The notes under the pieces: generated by a model
What the model saw: only the letters and a program-made list of their open reading frames with translations
Database searches by the model: none
What the model was told of the DNA's origin: nothing
Made by a program: the position numbers and the translations under genes
Part shown: positions 54,603 to 64,000 of the stretch, one piece after another
Layout: every line of letters starts with the position of its first letter
Position numbering within the stretch: the first letter of the stretch is position 1
DNA from: Lenzites betulinus
Lineage: Eukaryota > Basidiomycota > Agaricomycetes > Polyporales > Polyporaceae
DNA: 64,000 bases
Direction of reading: 5' to 3'
Assembly (NCBI GenBank): GCA_022264855.1
Contig: JABYQU010000004.1
Coordinates: forward strand, 930,001 to 994,000

Positions 54603-56832
54603 TCATATGATCTCAATCTCCTGCAAAGGCACCTCCTTGTTCTTCAAAGGTCGAGCTAGTACCCGCTCGTTCTCGATAAAGTCCTGGCACTGTAGGTAAA
54701 CGAAGGACCCAATCCTGCGATATAGCGTCTTGCTGCTCGCCGAGGTGGGGTCACTTGAAGCTGGTTCGGCTCGAGCGAGGATAAGACCGTGCATCGAGTG
54801 TTTGTCGGTGTGCATGAACGGGATGGCCCATAATGTGCTGTCTGGATCAGGGGCCTTCTGGAAGTCGTATGAGGGCCTCCACCTCATATCATGCCACAAG
54901 ACGGAATCTGCTGCAGCGTCTTCTTCATGAGCCACTGACCGGTGGTGATATCGCAGCAACCGCTCCGTTGGATTGTACTGCAGTTGCCACACGTATTTTT
55001 CCATGCGTTGGAGTCGCAGCAGCTGGGCGCGCATTACGAGAGATCCGCTAGAGACCTCGCCAAAAGGAAGTGAATCCTCTTTGAGCCTCACGTCGCACCG
55101 AATGATCTCTGCAACGTTGATGTCATAGGCCGAAAAGGATTGATACATCCTGACCTCGCTGTCCACCGCCGCCCATGACCACGACGGCGCACGGGATACT
55201 TCCGGACGCCGTTGTGGCTTGACGACATGCCAGAGGAGATCACCGAGAAGCGAGTGACGCCAGAGGCCGGCCAGATAGTCTGTATTGAGGGCACAGTGGA
55301 AGATCTTAGCGACGGCGCCGCACGCGACCAGCTTGTCAGCCGGTTTTGTCATGGAGCGGCGAGTATACTCCCGCACGACGCGCTTCCATGTGTCGTGTAT
55401 GCCGTGCCAGTCGGAAGTGTCATGCTCTGAAGGGGAGGGTGTCTGGAGGAGGAGTGCGTCGGGCAACCTGACCTCTGTTGCCCAGTTGTAGAAGGAGGTG
55501 CCGATGCTGTGTGTCGCCATTTGGCATCTGAACAGGAGGGTGTGGGAGAAGAAGAGGAGAGAGCGGGGGGACATGAGCTGCTCTTCGAGACACCACGCCC
55601 GCTGGCTGGTCGGCTGATCCTTGTAGTTCGGGCCTGAGCTCATTCCGGGCAGTTCAGAATCGGAATAGAGGGTGAGGGTACCCACTTGGGGCGCCGCTGT
55701 AGCAGAGGCCGGGCGAGACAGAATCGGGAGAGAGAAGGTTTTCCACTCGAAGGGCTGCACCGGCTGACGATCATGGAGGAATCCCTCCCCGACATCGCGA
55801 GCACTTGCAGCAACGATGGTGAACGCGGCGTAGCGGAAGATGTGGTGCATTCGTCCGATCTCGTGCAGCCTTTCGCTGGCCAAGTCCTGGACGATGCACA
55901 GGCTGTCGACCCAGAGCAGCTCGAAGCCGAGCTCGCGCGTCACGCGGATCGCATCCCGGATCGTCTGTGGGAGAAGGGCGAGGTCGAGCCCGGCTTCGTA
56001 CTTGAATAAGGTCGACAGTGTCGTCTTGTGCGGCTGATTTTTGCCCCACACGTAGCTGAGCGCAACGTATCGGCCACGTTCACCCTCGGATGTCTCCACC
56101 AGATGTGGGCGCTCGGGATCTACGCAGTTTATGAGACGCTTCGGGAGCGTTGTTGCCTCCGCGGGGTTCGAGATTGTCCTGCAGCGCTCATGTTCCCTTT
56201 CACATTTCTGCATAAGTTCGCGAGCTAAACCAAAGGCTCTCGCGGACCCTACATCGAGGATAGGTGCGTGCGTTCTGGTTTCTTTTGCCGCGGGATGATC
56301 TGTTAGTTCGTCACAACCGATCAGCTCTTCGAAAATCACAACGATTGGCACATATAACCCATTCTATCTCACCATTATCCAGTGCGTAGGCAAATCGACT
56401 GCTCCATGCGCCGCGGTATGGACGTACAGTAAGCATGTGCATACCCGTCGGAGGAGCACCGTCGTCAAACGAGAGTCCGACTTCAATGTCAATATTCACT
56501 GGCCCTGGTTCCCAATAGCCCCGGTATCCTGCGATGGAGAGAACCTCTGAGTACACCAGAATGCACCAAGCGCAGCCCATATCAATGCTGGACATTAAGT
56601 CAGCCTTTGAGACACAATATGAATACGACTTGGACGGAGATGGGAGCCAGGAAGGCTGGCTATCGTCTGCGACGTCGAATAGCCACGTCGCGTGCGCCCC
56701 GAGCGGCCCCTCCCAGCACGACGCGCAGAGAGAATCGGGTTTGGGCGGGAGCGTGTACCCTGCGAGACGGCAGTCGCCGTAGGGGAAAAAGGGCAGTTGA
56801 AGGAGTGTCTGATCCTCCAGCATAGACGGCAT
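54603..56832 (-). CDS. HET-domain protein with Cys-rich N-terminus
   Basis: Two exons (56832-56373, 56299-54603) separated by a 73-bp intron give 718 aa. The N-terminal part has paired cysteines, CASCWEG and MGCAWCILVYSEVL, a possible metal site seen in many such basidiomycete proteins. Then CEREHERC and the HET domain: YVALSYVWGKNQPHKTT, LPQTIRDAIRVTRELGF, LLWVDSLCIVQD, MHHIFRYAAFTIVAASARD, QRAWCLEEQLMSPRSLLFF, and the late SRAPSWSWAAVDSEV. This is the second HET subtype, different from the HET-E-like one at 46.4 kb. The domain is linked to non-self recognition in fungi. No NACHT, WD or ankyrin region was seen. The intron was placed by donor GTGAGA and acceptor TAACAG, with phase agreement DND/HPAAKE. 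Confidence 0.87.
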
Positions 56833-58200
56833 AATAGTGGTCTGAGAGTCGAGGGGGCCGTCGGGTCCTTCAGGATGCTCCTCGGAGGAGAGTGATGATT
56901 ACGATGGGGATCGGAGGCCCACTGCCGCGTCGGCGGGAATCGTTTGAAGGGGCGATCCTTGCAGAGCTCGGTGGTCTGTCGAGAGAACACGAGGAAAGAT
57001 GAGCGGAGCGGCGATCTAAATAATATATGTCCACCTACTCGTGGCAGTTCACGAGGCGTTCAACACGAAGGGCCTCCACGAGGTATAAGAGGGCGTGGGG
57101 GATCAGGACAAGCTGGGCCACAGGCTACCAGTGCGAACTTATCAGTACTTGGCATGATATTGGGCAGGACCTGCCGAAGCTCTCGTAAGGACATGGCTAT
57201 GAGGGGAACACAGCAGGTGCTTGGCACTCAACCCAGTACGTAACTAGAGTGAGAAGTCAAGTCGGAAATACTGTGAAGCCGCAGGGCTGGGTCAGCAGGA
57301 TTACCATCTTCTACAAGCATTTCCTAGCGTCGTTCTTGTCGATAATCAGTACTCAGTACTCAGCATACTCAGCGCTCAGTTCTTCGTAGACCGCGATGGT
57401 GAGCACATTCTAAGCGATGGTATACATCTACACCGTAAGAACCGGATGGTATTAATATACGCCGGCATAAGCCGGCACACATGAATTGTATATAGACACG
57501 AGGACGTAGCAGAACACTGGTAATCAAAAAGTGGACAAGGTATCGACGAGATTGCAGCGGCTCGTTGCCCATTGGGGGACGGCTAGGAGGCCATAATGAG
57601 ACGCGAGCCGCGCACGCCCGCCTGCGCCAGATGCGCGGAAAAGCGGGACATGCACGAGACACGGCTCCGCCCGCACTGAAGAAGAAGTGAAGGAGCGAAC
57701 GCGGGGCGGAAGCGACACCAAACGATACGTAAATGAGTAAGATCGAGGGAAGGTGGCGGGAGTGAGGGAGTCGGAGGGCGGCCGCATTAGAGTAAAGCCG
57801 CGAGAGGGTAAACTATCTTGTGGGGGTACTCGTCGAGAGACGTCGAACGAACGCAGGAGAGGGATCAACCTCGGGAGGGGGTGCGAGCATGAGGAGTGGG
57901 GTGCCAAACACGGAGGAAGAGGCCGGCGATAGCTAGGCTAGGCAACGACGGATTAAGATGACAGGCGGAGGACGAGGTGCATGCTCGCGTGCCCAGAGAA
58001 TCCAGTTCTGCCCCGCCGCCGCATAGATATGCCAAGGGAGACGTACACAGAAACACACACCAAGGGAATAAGACGAGCCGCATGTGGAACAGGAGGACAA
58101 TGCTACAACGCGTGCACCTCTGCGTCCAAGCACATCACGGTGAATGTGGCTAGGGACGGAAGGGAGGCAGCGGATGGTGGTGATACAGTTCGGCAGGTCC
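56833..58200. other. Gene-free region between two minus-strand genes
   Basis: About 1.4 kb. It holds the promoter of the second HET gene and the 3' UTR of the membrane protein. A short tandem repeat of (TCAGTAC)-like units lies at 57345-57381. Open frames at 57524-57907 and 57933-58229 have no motif. Confidence 0.45.
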
Positions 58201-60710
58201 TCAGATACCGGCGTAGGCGTCTTCCTCATCGTAAAGGGTGTACACCGTGTCAGGTCGCATGCTCATGGGTACACGCTCACGCGGCGCAGGAGACGTAGCT
58301 GCAGCGGGGGAGGGAGCGGGGACCGTGTCCTGGCGGAAATGCACGTCAGAGGGGGGCGACGGCATGCTGAATGTGGAGGCGAGAGGGGAGGGCGTCATTC
58401 GCGGCGATGACGGGACGAGCGGGAAGTCCAGTGAAACCGGCGAGAAGGGGCGTTGTTGGATGTAGATCTCTGGCAGCATGGGTGGGATTGACGTGATACG
58501 CGACTTGGACGTGAATGTCGGTGAGGGCGGCTGCGGGAACGAGTCACGCTCGGGGACGTGATGTATTTGCTCTTCGTGGAAGCTCAGGGTGGGGTCCGTG
58601 AAAGGTGACTCCGGGAACGCATTCTCCCTGGGTGTAGGCTGGACGTTGAGGTGCTGAGAACTGCCAAAGCTGATAGATGGCTGCAGCTCAAGCGGCTCCA
58701 CGACCTTCGGAGGTAGGGCGGGGCCGGGTTCATGGTGTTCGGCGAGTTCCTCAGCCACCTCGGCCACTTCAGAGTCTGGCAGAGCGTGAGGAGGCGTGGC
58801 GTTCAGGCGGCGGGAGATTTCGACATATTGAGCAGCCTGGAACGGTGTCACACTAGAACGACTTAAGTCAACGTACTCCGCCGCCTGCGTCGGTTGAGGC
58901 GCGGGGGTGCCGGCAGACGAAGGCTGGCGCGAGAGCACGGCGGATGATCCGTTGGAGAGCTGGCGGGAGACCATCTGGCCCTGATCGTTGTACGCGGACT
59001 CATACGGTGCGACGGAAACAGGCGACCCGATAGGCGAATCTCCATAGGGCGCAAAGAACGGGTTTGCCGAGTTGAGCGAGGTCGGAGTATACGGCCCGGG
59101 ACTGAAGACCTGACCAGGGTTGAACGAAGGCTGACCATATGCGCCAGTGTATCCGTAAGGGTGCGCGATCGGCTGTTGATTGTACGGAGCTGGGGTGCTT
59201 GCCATCTTGCGCTCAATCATCGTCGGGGGCCGGGGAGTGTTGGGCCCGCGATGGTAGGCCATTGCACGGCTTGCAGTATCGTCATTGAGGGCCACGGACT
59301 GGCGCCGGAAGGCCTGGGCATTGAAATCGTTCCCTTCGTCTCCATCTTCGCCCTTGCGGGAACGGCGCTGAACACAGAAGATAAGCCGGATAGAAGTCGA
59401 TCCCGATGGAGTAACGTACAATGAAGTAGACCACTGCGAACAAGATGCCCGCTACACCTACGACGGCGGCAACTATACCACCAATAATCACACCACTGCT
59501 TGTCGTCGTAGTGGGGGTGGTGGACGCTGACGGGGTAGGCGCAATGCTGGACGCAGCGGCGGCACTCGCGCCACGCGTAGAAGTCAACGTCTGAGTCACC
59601 TCAGTGAGCACATCGACCAGGGTATGGGTGGGCGAGGTAGACTGCACAACGGTGTTCGCTTGAGCCTGGACTTGGGTCTGAGAAGTGCTCTGTTGCTGAG
59701 TGGCGGCCGGTGTGGCGCTAGTCGCAGGGGACGGAGTGGCGGCTGCTGCAACAGACGGGGTGACCACGGCGCTGGTCGAGTCGGTCGCGGGGTTAGTAAG
59801 CAGGGTTGCTGTGGGCTGGACAGGGTTGGCCAGAGACGTCGTGGAGGTAGCAGCAGGCGCAGCAGCAGATGTAGTCGGGAGAGCGGTATCGGTATCAACT
59901 ATAGAAATTGAAGAGATCAGTTCACGGCTCATCAACGAAAGCTCATCAACGTAAGTCGAAAGGCACCGACACGGCTGACAAGTCTGCAACCCATCATCTG
60001 TAACGCCGCTTTGATTTCCTCTCAAAAGAGCCTGAGCGCCCGAAAACGCTCACCGAATCTTGGACTAGCTCGCTGCAGGGAGGGGGGGCTGTGCCTTTGC
60101 CCGCCATGTGAGTCGCCAATCTAATATGTTGAGGTCTGTGGTCGCGCGCCTCCAGATGTCACACTGGAGGGGAGACATTGTGCGACGAGAGGTTGCACCG
60201 CGCACCAACATCGTAGCCAATGTCCGATCGTGCTCTCAGTGTTTTCACGTCATGCCACCATCGTTGTACGCTGATTACACTCGGGGGCCCAAGTGTGATC
60301 AGCGTGTAACGCGGTATTGTCGCTTCTTCGTAATACACTCAGGCTGCGATAGTCAAGCAAAGCGGCAGCATATTTGGTCAGAGGTTTTCGGGGGATCAAC
60401 ACGCAACATGTAGTGGAACAGACGGCCGCCCGCAGTGTCATATCATCACAACAACCGAGGTTTTGTGATACATGCCTCAGTTGCGTAACGCGAACGCGGG
60501 GGTCGTGAACTTCTGTGCGACGCGATACCGAAGAGCGCGCTAGACTGGGAGATATTACTTACCAACTGGCTGCGTAGTTGTGTCAGTCACGATTGCTGTT
60601 GGAAAGTCGGTGAAGATGGCTGTAGGGGTGAATACGCGCTTGTTCAAGCGGCGGACACCACCGACGCGACGATGGACAGCACGGTTCTCGACAAGGAATT
60701 CGCCCAGCAT
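58201..60710 (-). CDS. Single-pass membrane protein with Ser/Thr-rich ectodomain
   Basis: Exon 1 (60710-60563) encodes MLGEFLVENRAVHRRVGG and ends TDTTTQPV. After a 664-bp intron, exon 2 starts at 59898 with VDTDTALPTTSAAAPAATST. A long Ser/Thr/Ala/Pro region, likely O-glycosylated, leads to one membrane span, SGVIIGGIVAAVVGVAGILF, then AVVYFI. A short intron joins to a basic stop-transfer RRSRKGEDGDEGND and a cytoplasmic tail of about 370 aa rich in Pro/Ser, ending EEDAYAGI. The layout resembles fungal wall-stress sensors (WSC/MID2 type), but no cysteine-rich domain is present and no classical signal peptide was seen. Family and function are not recognised. A shorter model starting at the ATG near 59934 without the long intron is also possible. 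Confidence 0.68.
59899..60562 (-). other. Unusually long (664-bp) intron
   Basis: Donor GTAAGT after QPV and acceptor TTTCTATAG before VDTDTAL agree in phase. Most introns in this window are 48-70 bp. It contains the hairpin at 60262-60311. It could instead be the promoter region of a shorter transcript. Confidence 0.5.
60262..60311 (+). repeat. 20-bp inverted repeat (hairpin), fully paired only as plus-strand RNA
   Basis: Arms 60262-60281 and 60292-60311 pair over 20 positions with a 10-nt loop (CGGGGGCCCA). Seventeen pairs are Watson-Crick and three are G-U, all allowed on the plus strand; on the minus strand the three become A-C mismatches. Confidence 0.65.
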
Positions 60711-61267
60711 TTTTGTTGATTTTCGTGCAGACGAAGAAAGGAGTGTGGTAGAAAAGAATGAACGTCCCAGAGCGAGACAGCGAGCAGCCTGCGAGCTCGG
60801 TGGAGGGGGATGCAGGCAATGAGGGCAAGAGGCAGCGAGCGAGGGCTCGACGTTGCAGGACGTTGCCAACGATTTGCCAATGATTTTGTCAGGCACCAAC
60901 AATTGACCGATAAGGATAATTTGATTTCATTATACGCGGGCCCCGTACATACACTCACATAACTCACTATATATAGTACTTATGTCGTGGGCCGCGGCTT
61001 GAACGCGGAAAGGCCACTTGCCACTACCCTCTCTTCAACGTTGGCCACCGTGGCGACCACAACCCCCGTCCCAGGGCCGAGAGCAATGAGCATGCAGTCG
61101 TGTCGTTCCCACCGTCCCGGATTCTCGGAAGGCTATAATCGGCGTCTTGGAATGTCGCGTTGCCATGACCGTGACGGATAGGCGCACCGTTCGCCACCGC
61201 CTCTCAGTCTCTCGATCCTCTCATCACCCCCGGATCCCCCTCTCATGACAGCCTGCCCGGTGCCAGC
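60711..61267. promoter_or_regulatory. Divergent upstream region of two membrane-protein genes
   Basis: 557 bp between divergent starts. ACTATATATAGTAC at about 60966-60978 is a palindromic TATA-like site that could serve either direction. No gene is seen. Confidence 0.4.
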
Positions 61268-62233
61268 ATGTACCTGCAGCGGCAGGCTGTACTGCTCTGG
61301 TCGTTCCTCCTCGTCCTGCTTCACGTTGCTTATGTTGCAGCAGATGTCAATATCACCCTCGAGGACACCGCTTCCCAGATCATCTATAGTCCCCCTGCGT
61401 GCGGCCTAACGCTTTCTTCGGCTGGTGCCGAGACCGAGGCTCAGATATGCGATAGTGCTTGGTACGTCATGGTATAGCTTGATCGAATCTCTTCATCCAT
61501 AACGAAGTGTTGTTCCGATTTCGTCTTCACAGGCGCATCATAGCAGCTGGGGATGCTTCTGGCGGCACGCTCACAACAACCTCGGGGGCCACCGACGGCA
61601 GTGGAGGGCTGATCCCGCAGTTATTCCTGTCTGTGCGAGGTACGCAGTCGAAGTGATTGCAGACAGCAATGAGCATCGCGTGCTCACCTTCCACTGAAGC
61701 GCTAGCGCTCTACGTGAAGACATCCCAAGCCTCCAATGCGGTCGTGAATGTTACAGTGTCCACGACCAACCCCGTCGTGACTGTCAAATCGGAGTTCAAC
61801 AGTTCCCTCGAGTTCGTCTCTATCGTCAACTTGCCAGAAGATACCGTCACCACGCTGTCAATTGCTTTTGTGGAGTCCAATGTTACAACTCGACTAGACA
61901 TTGACTCAATCATTGTCACCATCTCGGATGACAAGTGAGTCGCCTTCCCAGACTATCTGGCATGTGCTCATGGAAGTCAGTTCAACACCATTCGTTTCTC
62001 CTTCCCTGCCTGCTACCACAGTGCTTCCCACCGTTACCCCGTCCATCGTGATACCCAGCCCCAGTCAACAACCGGCGCACACTGGACAAACCAGTGGCGA
62101 TATTGCGGCCGAGATACTCGGGGCTCTCATGGGAACAGCACTCATCGCAGCTGGTATATTCCTCTTTATTCTCTTTCGTAGGAGGCGGAGGCGTCCCGCT
62201 CCACCGAAACCAGAAGAGAAAGCAGATCCGTAG
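61268..62233 (+). CDS. Small type-I membrane glycoprotein
   Basis: Four exons give about 240 aa. A signal peptide (MYLQRQAVLLWSFLLVLLHV, cleaved near VAADVN) starts the protein. The ectodomain has three cysteines in view (PACGLTLSS, AQICDSAW, SIACSPSTEA) and several N-glycosylation sequons (NITL, NVTV, NSSL, NVTT). A Pro/Ser/Thr stalk follows (PTVTPSIVIPSPSQQPAHTG), then one membrane span, EILGALMGTALIAAGIFLFI, and a basic stop-transfer RRRRRRPAPP. The short cytoplasmic tail ends KPEEKADP. Splice choices were set by phase: the second intron ends at CAGACAG before CAATGAGC, and the third ends at AAGTCAG before TTCAACACC. The family is not recognised. It resembles small basidiomycete surface proteins with a single span, like its divergent neighbour but without sequence kinship seen. 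Confidence 0.72.
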
Positions 62234-62439
62234 ACTGTATATCCACACTCTCGTTTTGACGCTTGGTGACCTGGTCAATCATGAACAATGTAGGTATACC
62301 CGGTACACACTGTATCACCACCCGTTCGTATCATACGGGCTCTATAATCGTGGCACACGCAAAGGAGTAATTGTGTACAACGGCTTCTTTACCATTCGAT
62401 CTATCTAATTTGTCTGCGGACGCCATGCAGTACCCACAC

Positions 62440-63756
62440 CTACTTCGTCCAGAACCCTGCCCACGGTTCAAGACGTCTATATTGGATCGGCCGGACCCCG
62501 CGAATGATGTCCTGGCCCTCAATGAGCCGCAGCTCGCGCCCTCTCATCCGCTTGATCTTGCGCATTGGCTCGCGGGCATCGAGCTCCTCGTCCGTTACCA
62601 GCCGTTCGTCCTCCGGCAACGCCGACGCTGCCTCGTGGGTCAACGAGAGCATCGCGTGCGTCTGTGAGACGGCCTGCGAGGCAGCGCGCGATAGCGGCGA
62701 CTCCTCGTGTGAAACCCCATCGTGGAAGTGGGCAAGTACGAGAGCAGAGAACAGATCTCCGACTCCCGAAAAGTAGCCAGGGAGACACGGAAAGCATGTT
62801 GCGTAGACGGAGGCATCGTCACCCCGGGAGGACGCAATGCATGCGAGGAATGAGGCATCCGTGGAGTCGGCTGGTGGGCGTAGGTGCGTTGGGAGCAGTT
62901 CTGTCAACCACGGCTTGAGGGGTATAGAGCTAATCACGACGTGGGGGACGTGGTATGTGTCGTGCAGCTTCCGGATGGCCTGACGAAGCGAAGCCGGGTC
63001 CGTCATTTTGATTTCAGTGAGGACTCTGCTCAGCATTTAGCATGCTAACATTGGGACGATGCAGGACACGTACTCGACTTCGAACCAGTTTGGCGTGATG
63101 ATGGTAGCGAGTGATAGCGCATCGCGGTAAATGGGCACTACCTCTGGGGCGACATAGAGCTTGCCAGAGTCCCCCAGCACCGCTAGATATATGTTCAGAT
63201 GTATTATGAGTAGTCAATTGGTGGAATCTTACGGTCAAGAAGGTAGATGAGCTCTGGGTTCTGCTTGCGGAGTTTTCGTGCGAAGGTAGTAACCGCGGCG
63301 GTAGCTTCCGCTCCCGGAATATAACCTAAGCGCAAATGGTGAGAAATTATGGGCACAGCTCTGGAGATGCACACACACCTGTCAGCAGCCGTTCTTGCTG
63401 AAGTAATTCATTCTGCTCCATAAGTCCGAAGATCTGGTCCAGCTCGCTTGCGGAGGCCCTTGATCCGCCGAACCGAGCATATCCTATACAACATGGTCAA
63501 CACATGATCATCTAACAAGCCAAGAGAAAAGCAAACTCACCAGAATGGTTCGAGAAGTTGACTGTGTTCACAACCTGCGTTAGATGCAGTGCGTCAACAG
63601 GTGCCCACCACGCTAGAATCGACACGGAGATCGGAGATGTCTTACATCGACATCGTAGCCTAGGCATTGCAAAGGGAAGACAGCGGCCTTCCCACCGACA
63701 TATCCGTATGTGACATGCGACTGGATGCTCAAAATTCGTCCTTTACCTTTCGCCAT
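62440..63756 (-). CDS. Pyridoxal kinase (vitamin B6 salvage)
   Basis: Start at 63756: [20 protein letters not shown], with the ribokinase-fold N-terminal SxQSHVxxGxVGxxAA signature. Several small exons follow: [59 protein letters not shown] (D-x-V-x-G-D-x-G-x-L-Y-V signature) and [12 protein letters not shown] (T-P-N-x-F-E). The last exon has [20 protein letters not shown], the G-x-G-D anion-hole and catalytic Asp motif, and ends EPWAGFWTK. The enzyme uses ATP to phosphorylate pyridoxal, pyridoxine and pyridoxamine in the cytosol, feeding pyridoxal phosphate synthesis (yeast Bud16 family). All catalytic features are intact. The usual C-residue [12 protein letters not shown] tail is present. 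It is convergent with the small membrane glycoprotein gene. Confidence 0.92.
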
Positions 63757-64000
63757 CGCGTGTGGGGGTGGTGTGCTGTTCGAAGTTTCTGCCCGTCTTT
63801 CCGCCGCCCACTGCGCCGCCGCTGAGCTACTTATCTACAGATGCTTTAGGTTTAAGTTTGGACATGACTCGATCATGGTGCATGATTGTAATGTATTTTT
63901 AGTTTATGCAGAGTTTTATTTACTCTATCTATAAGTCTCGTGAGACGATACAGTATGTTAAGCCTTACTTAATAATCCAAAAGGGGAATATGACGCCACC
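63757..64000. other. Upstream region of pyridoxal kinase
   Basis: About 240 bp, A/T-richer than the rest. It should hold the pyridoxal kinase promoter. No gene is seen before the window ends. Confidence 0.45.

Overview
The window is a nuclear fragment of a filamentous basidiomycete, most likely an Agaricomycete. The reasons are genes split by many 48-70 bp GT..AG introns, a multi-intron basidiomycete-type laccase, two HET-domain genes, an Egh16-like secreted protein, and typical eukaryotic housekeeping genes. Genus or species cannot be set from the sequence alone. A wood- or litter-decay lifestyle is only an inference from the laccase.

Layout. 0.4-8.1 kb: SRPK-like kinase (+), small cysteine-rich secreted protein (-), a divergent pair of METTL21-type methyltransferase (-) and mitochondrial rhomboid protease (+), a tRNA-Ile (-), and DNA polymerase delta small subunit (+). 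8.9-10.5 kb: Egh16-like secreted protein (-). 10.5-12.9 kb: gene-free, with a poly(T)-ended insertion flanked by a perfect 12-bp direct repeat. 12.9-22.7 kb is a compact housekeeping block: a BRPF/NTO1-type chromatin reader (-) divergent from ARP2 (+), then a RIM2-like mitochondrial carrier (-) divergent from the RNA polymerase III subunit RPC8 (+). 23.8-34.3 kb: laccase, Hsp20, NmrA-like protein and a large FUSC/DUF2421 membrane protein, all (+). 35.5-38.3 kb: HSF-type transcription factor (-). 38.3-46.4 kb: about 8 kb without a convincing gene, of which about 5.4 kb is extremely CpG-rich. 46.4-56.8 kb: two HET-domain proteins flanking a GNAT acetyltransferase and a vezatin/Inp2-type protein. 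58.2-63.8 kb: two single-pass membrane proteins (divergent) and pyridoxal kinase (-).

Housekeeping genes tend to sit in divergent pairs sharing 130-560 bp and show no obvious TATA box. The likely inducible genes (secreted protein, laccase, Hsp20, NmrA-like) have a recognisable TATA box about 50-95 bp before the start codon. No single operon-like pathway joins these genes.

The observations most worth following are the retroposon-like insertion at 12.0-12.3 kb, the CpG-rich gene-free block, a 20-bp hairpin that pairs fully only as plus-strand RNA inside a long intron at 60.3 kb, a 15-nt microexon in the PWWP domain of the BRPF-like gene, and a laccase copper site with unusual residues. Exon boundaries were derived by hand from splice signals and reading phase; where a join is uncertain the entry says so.
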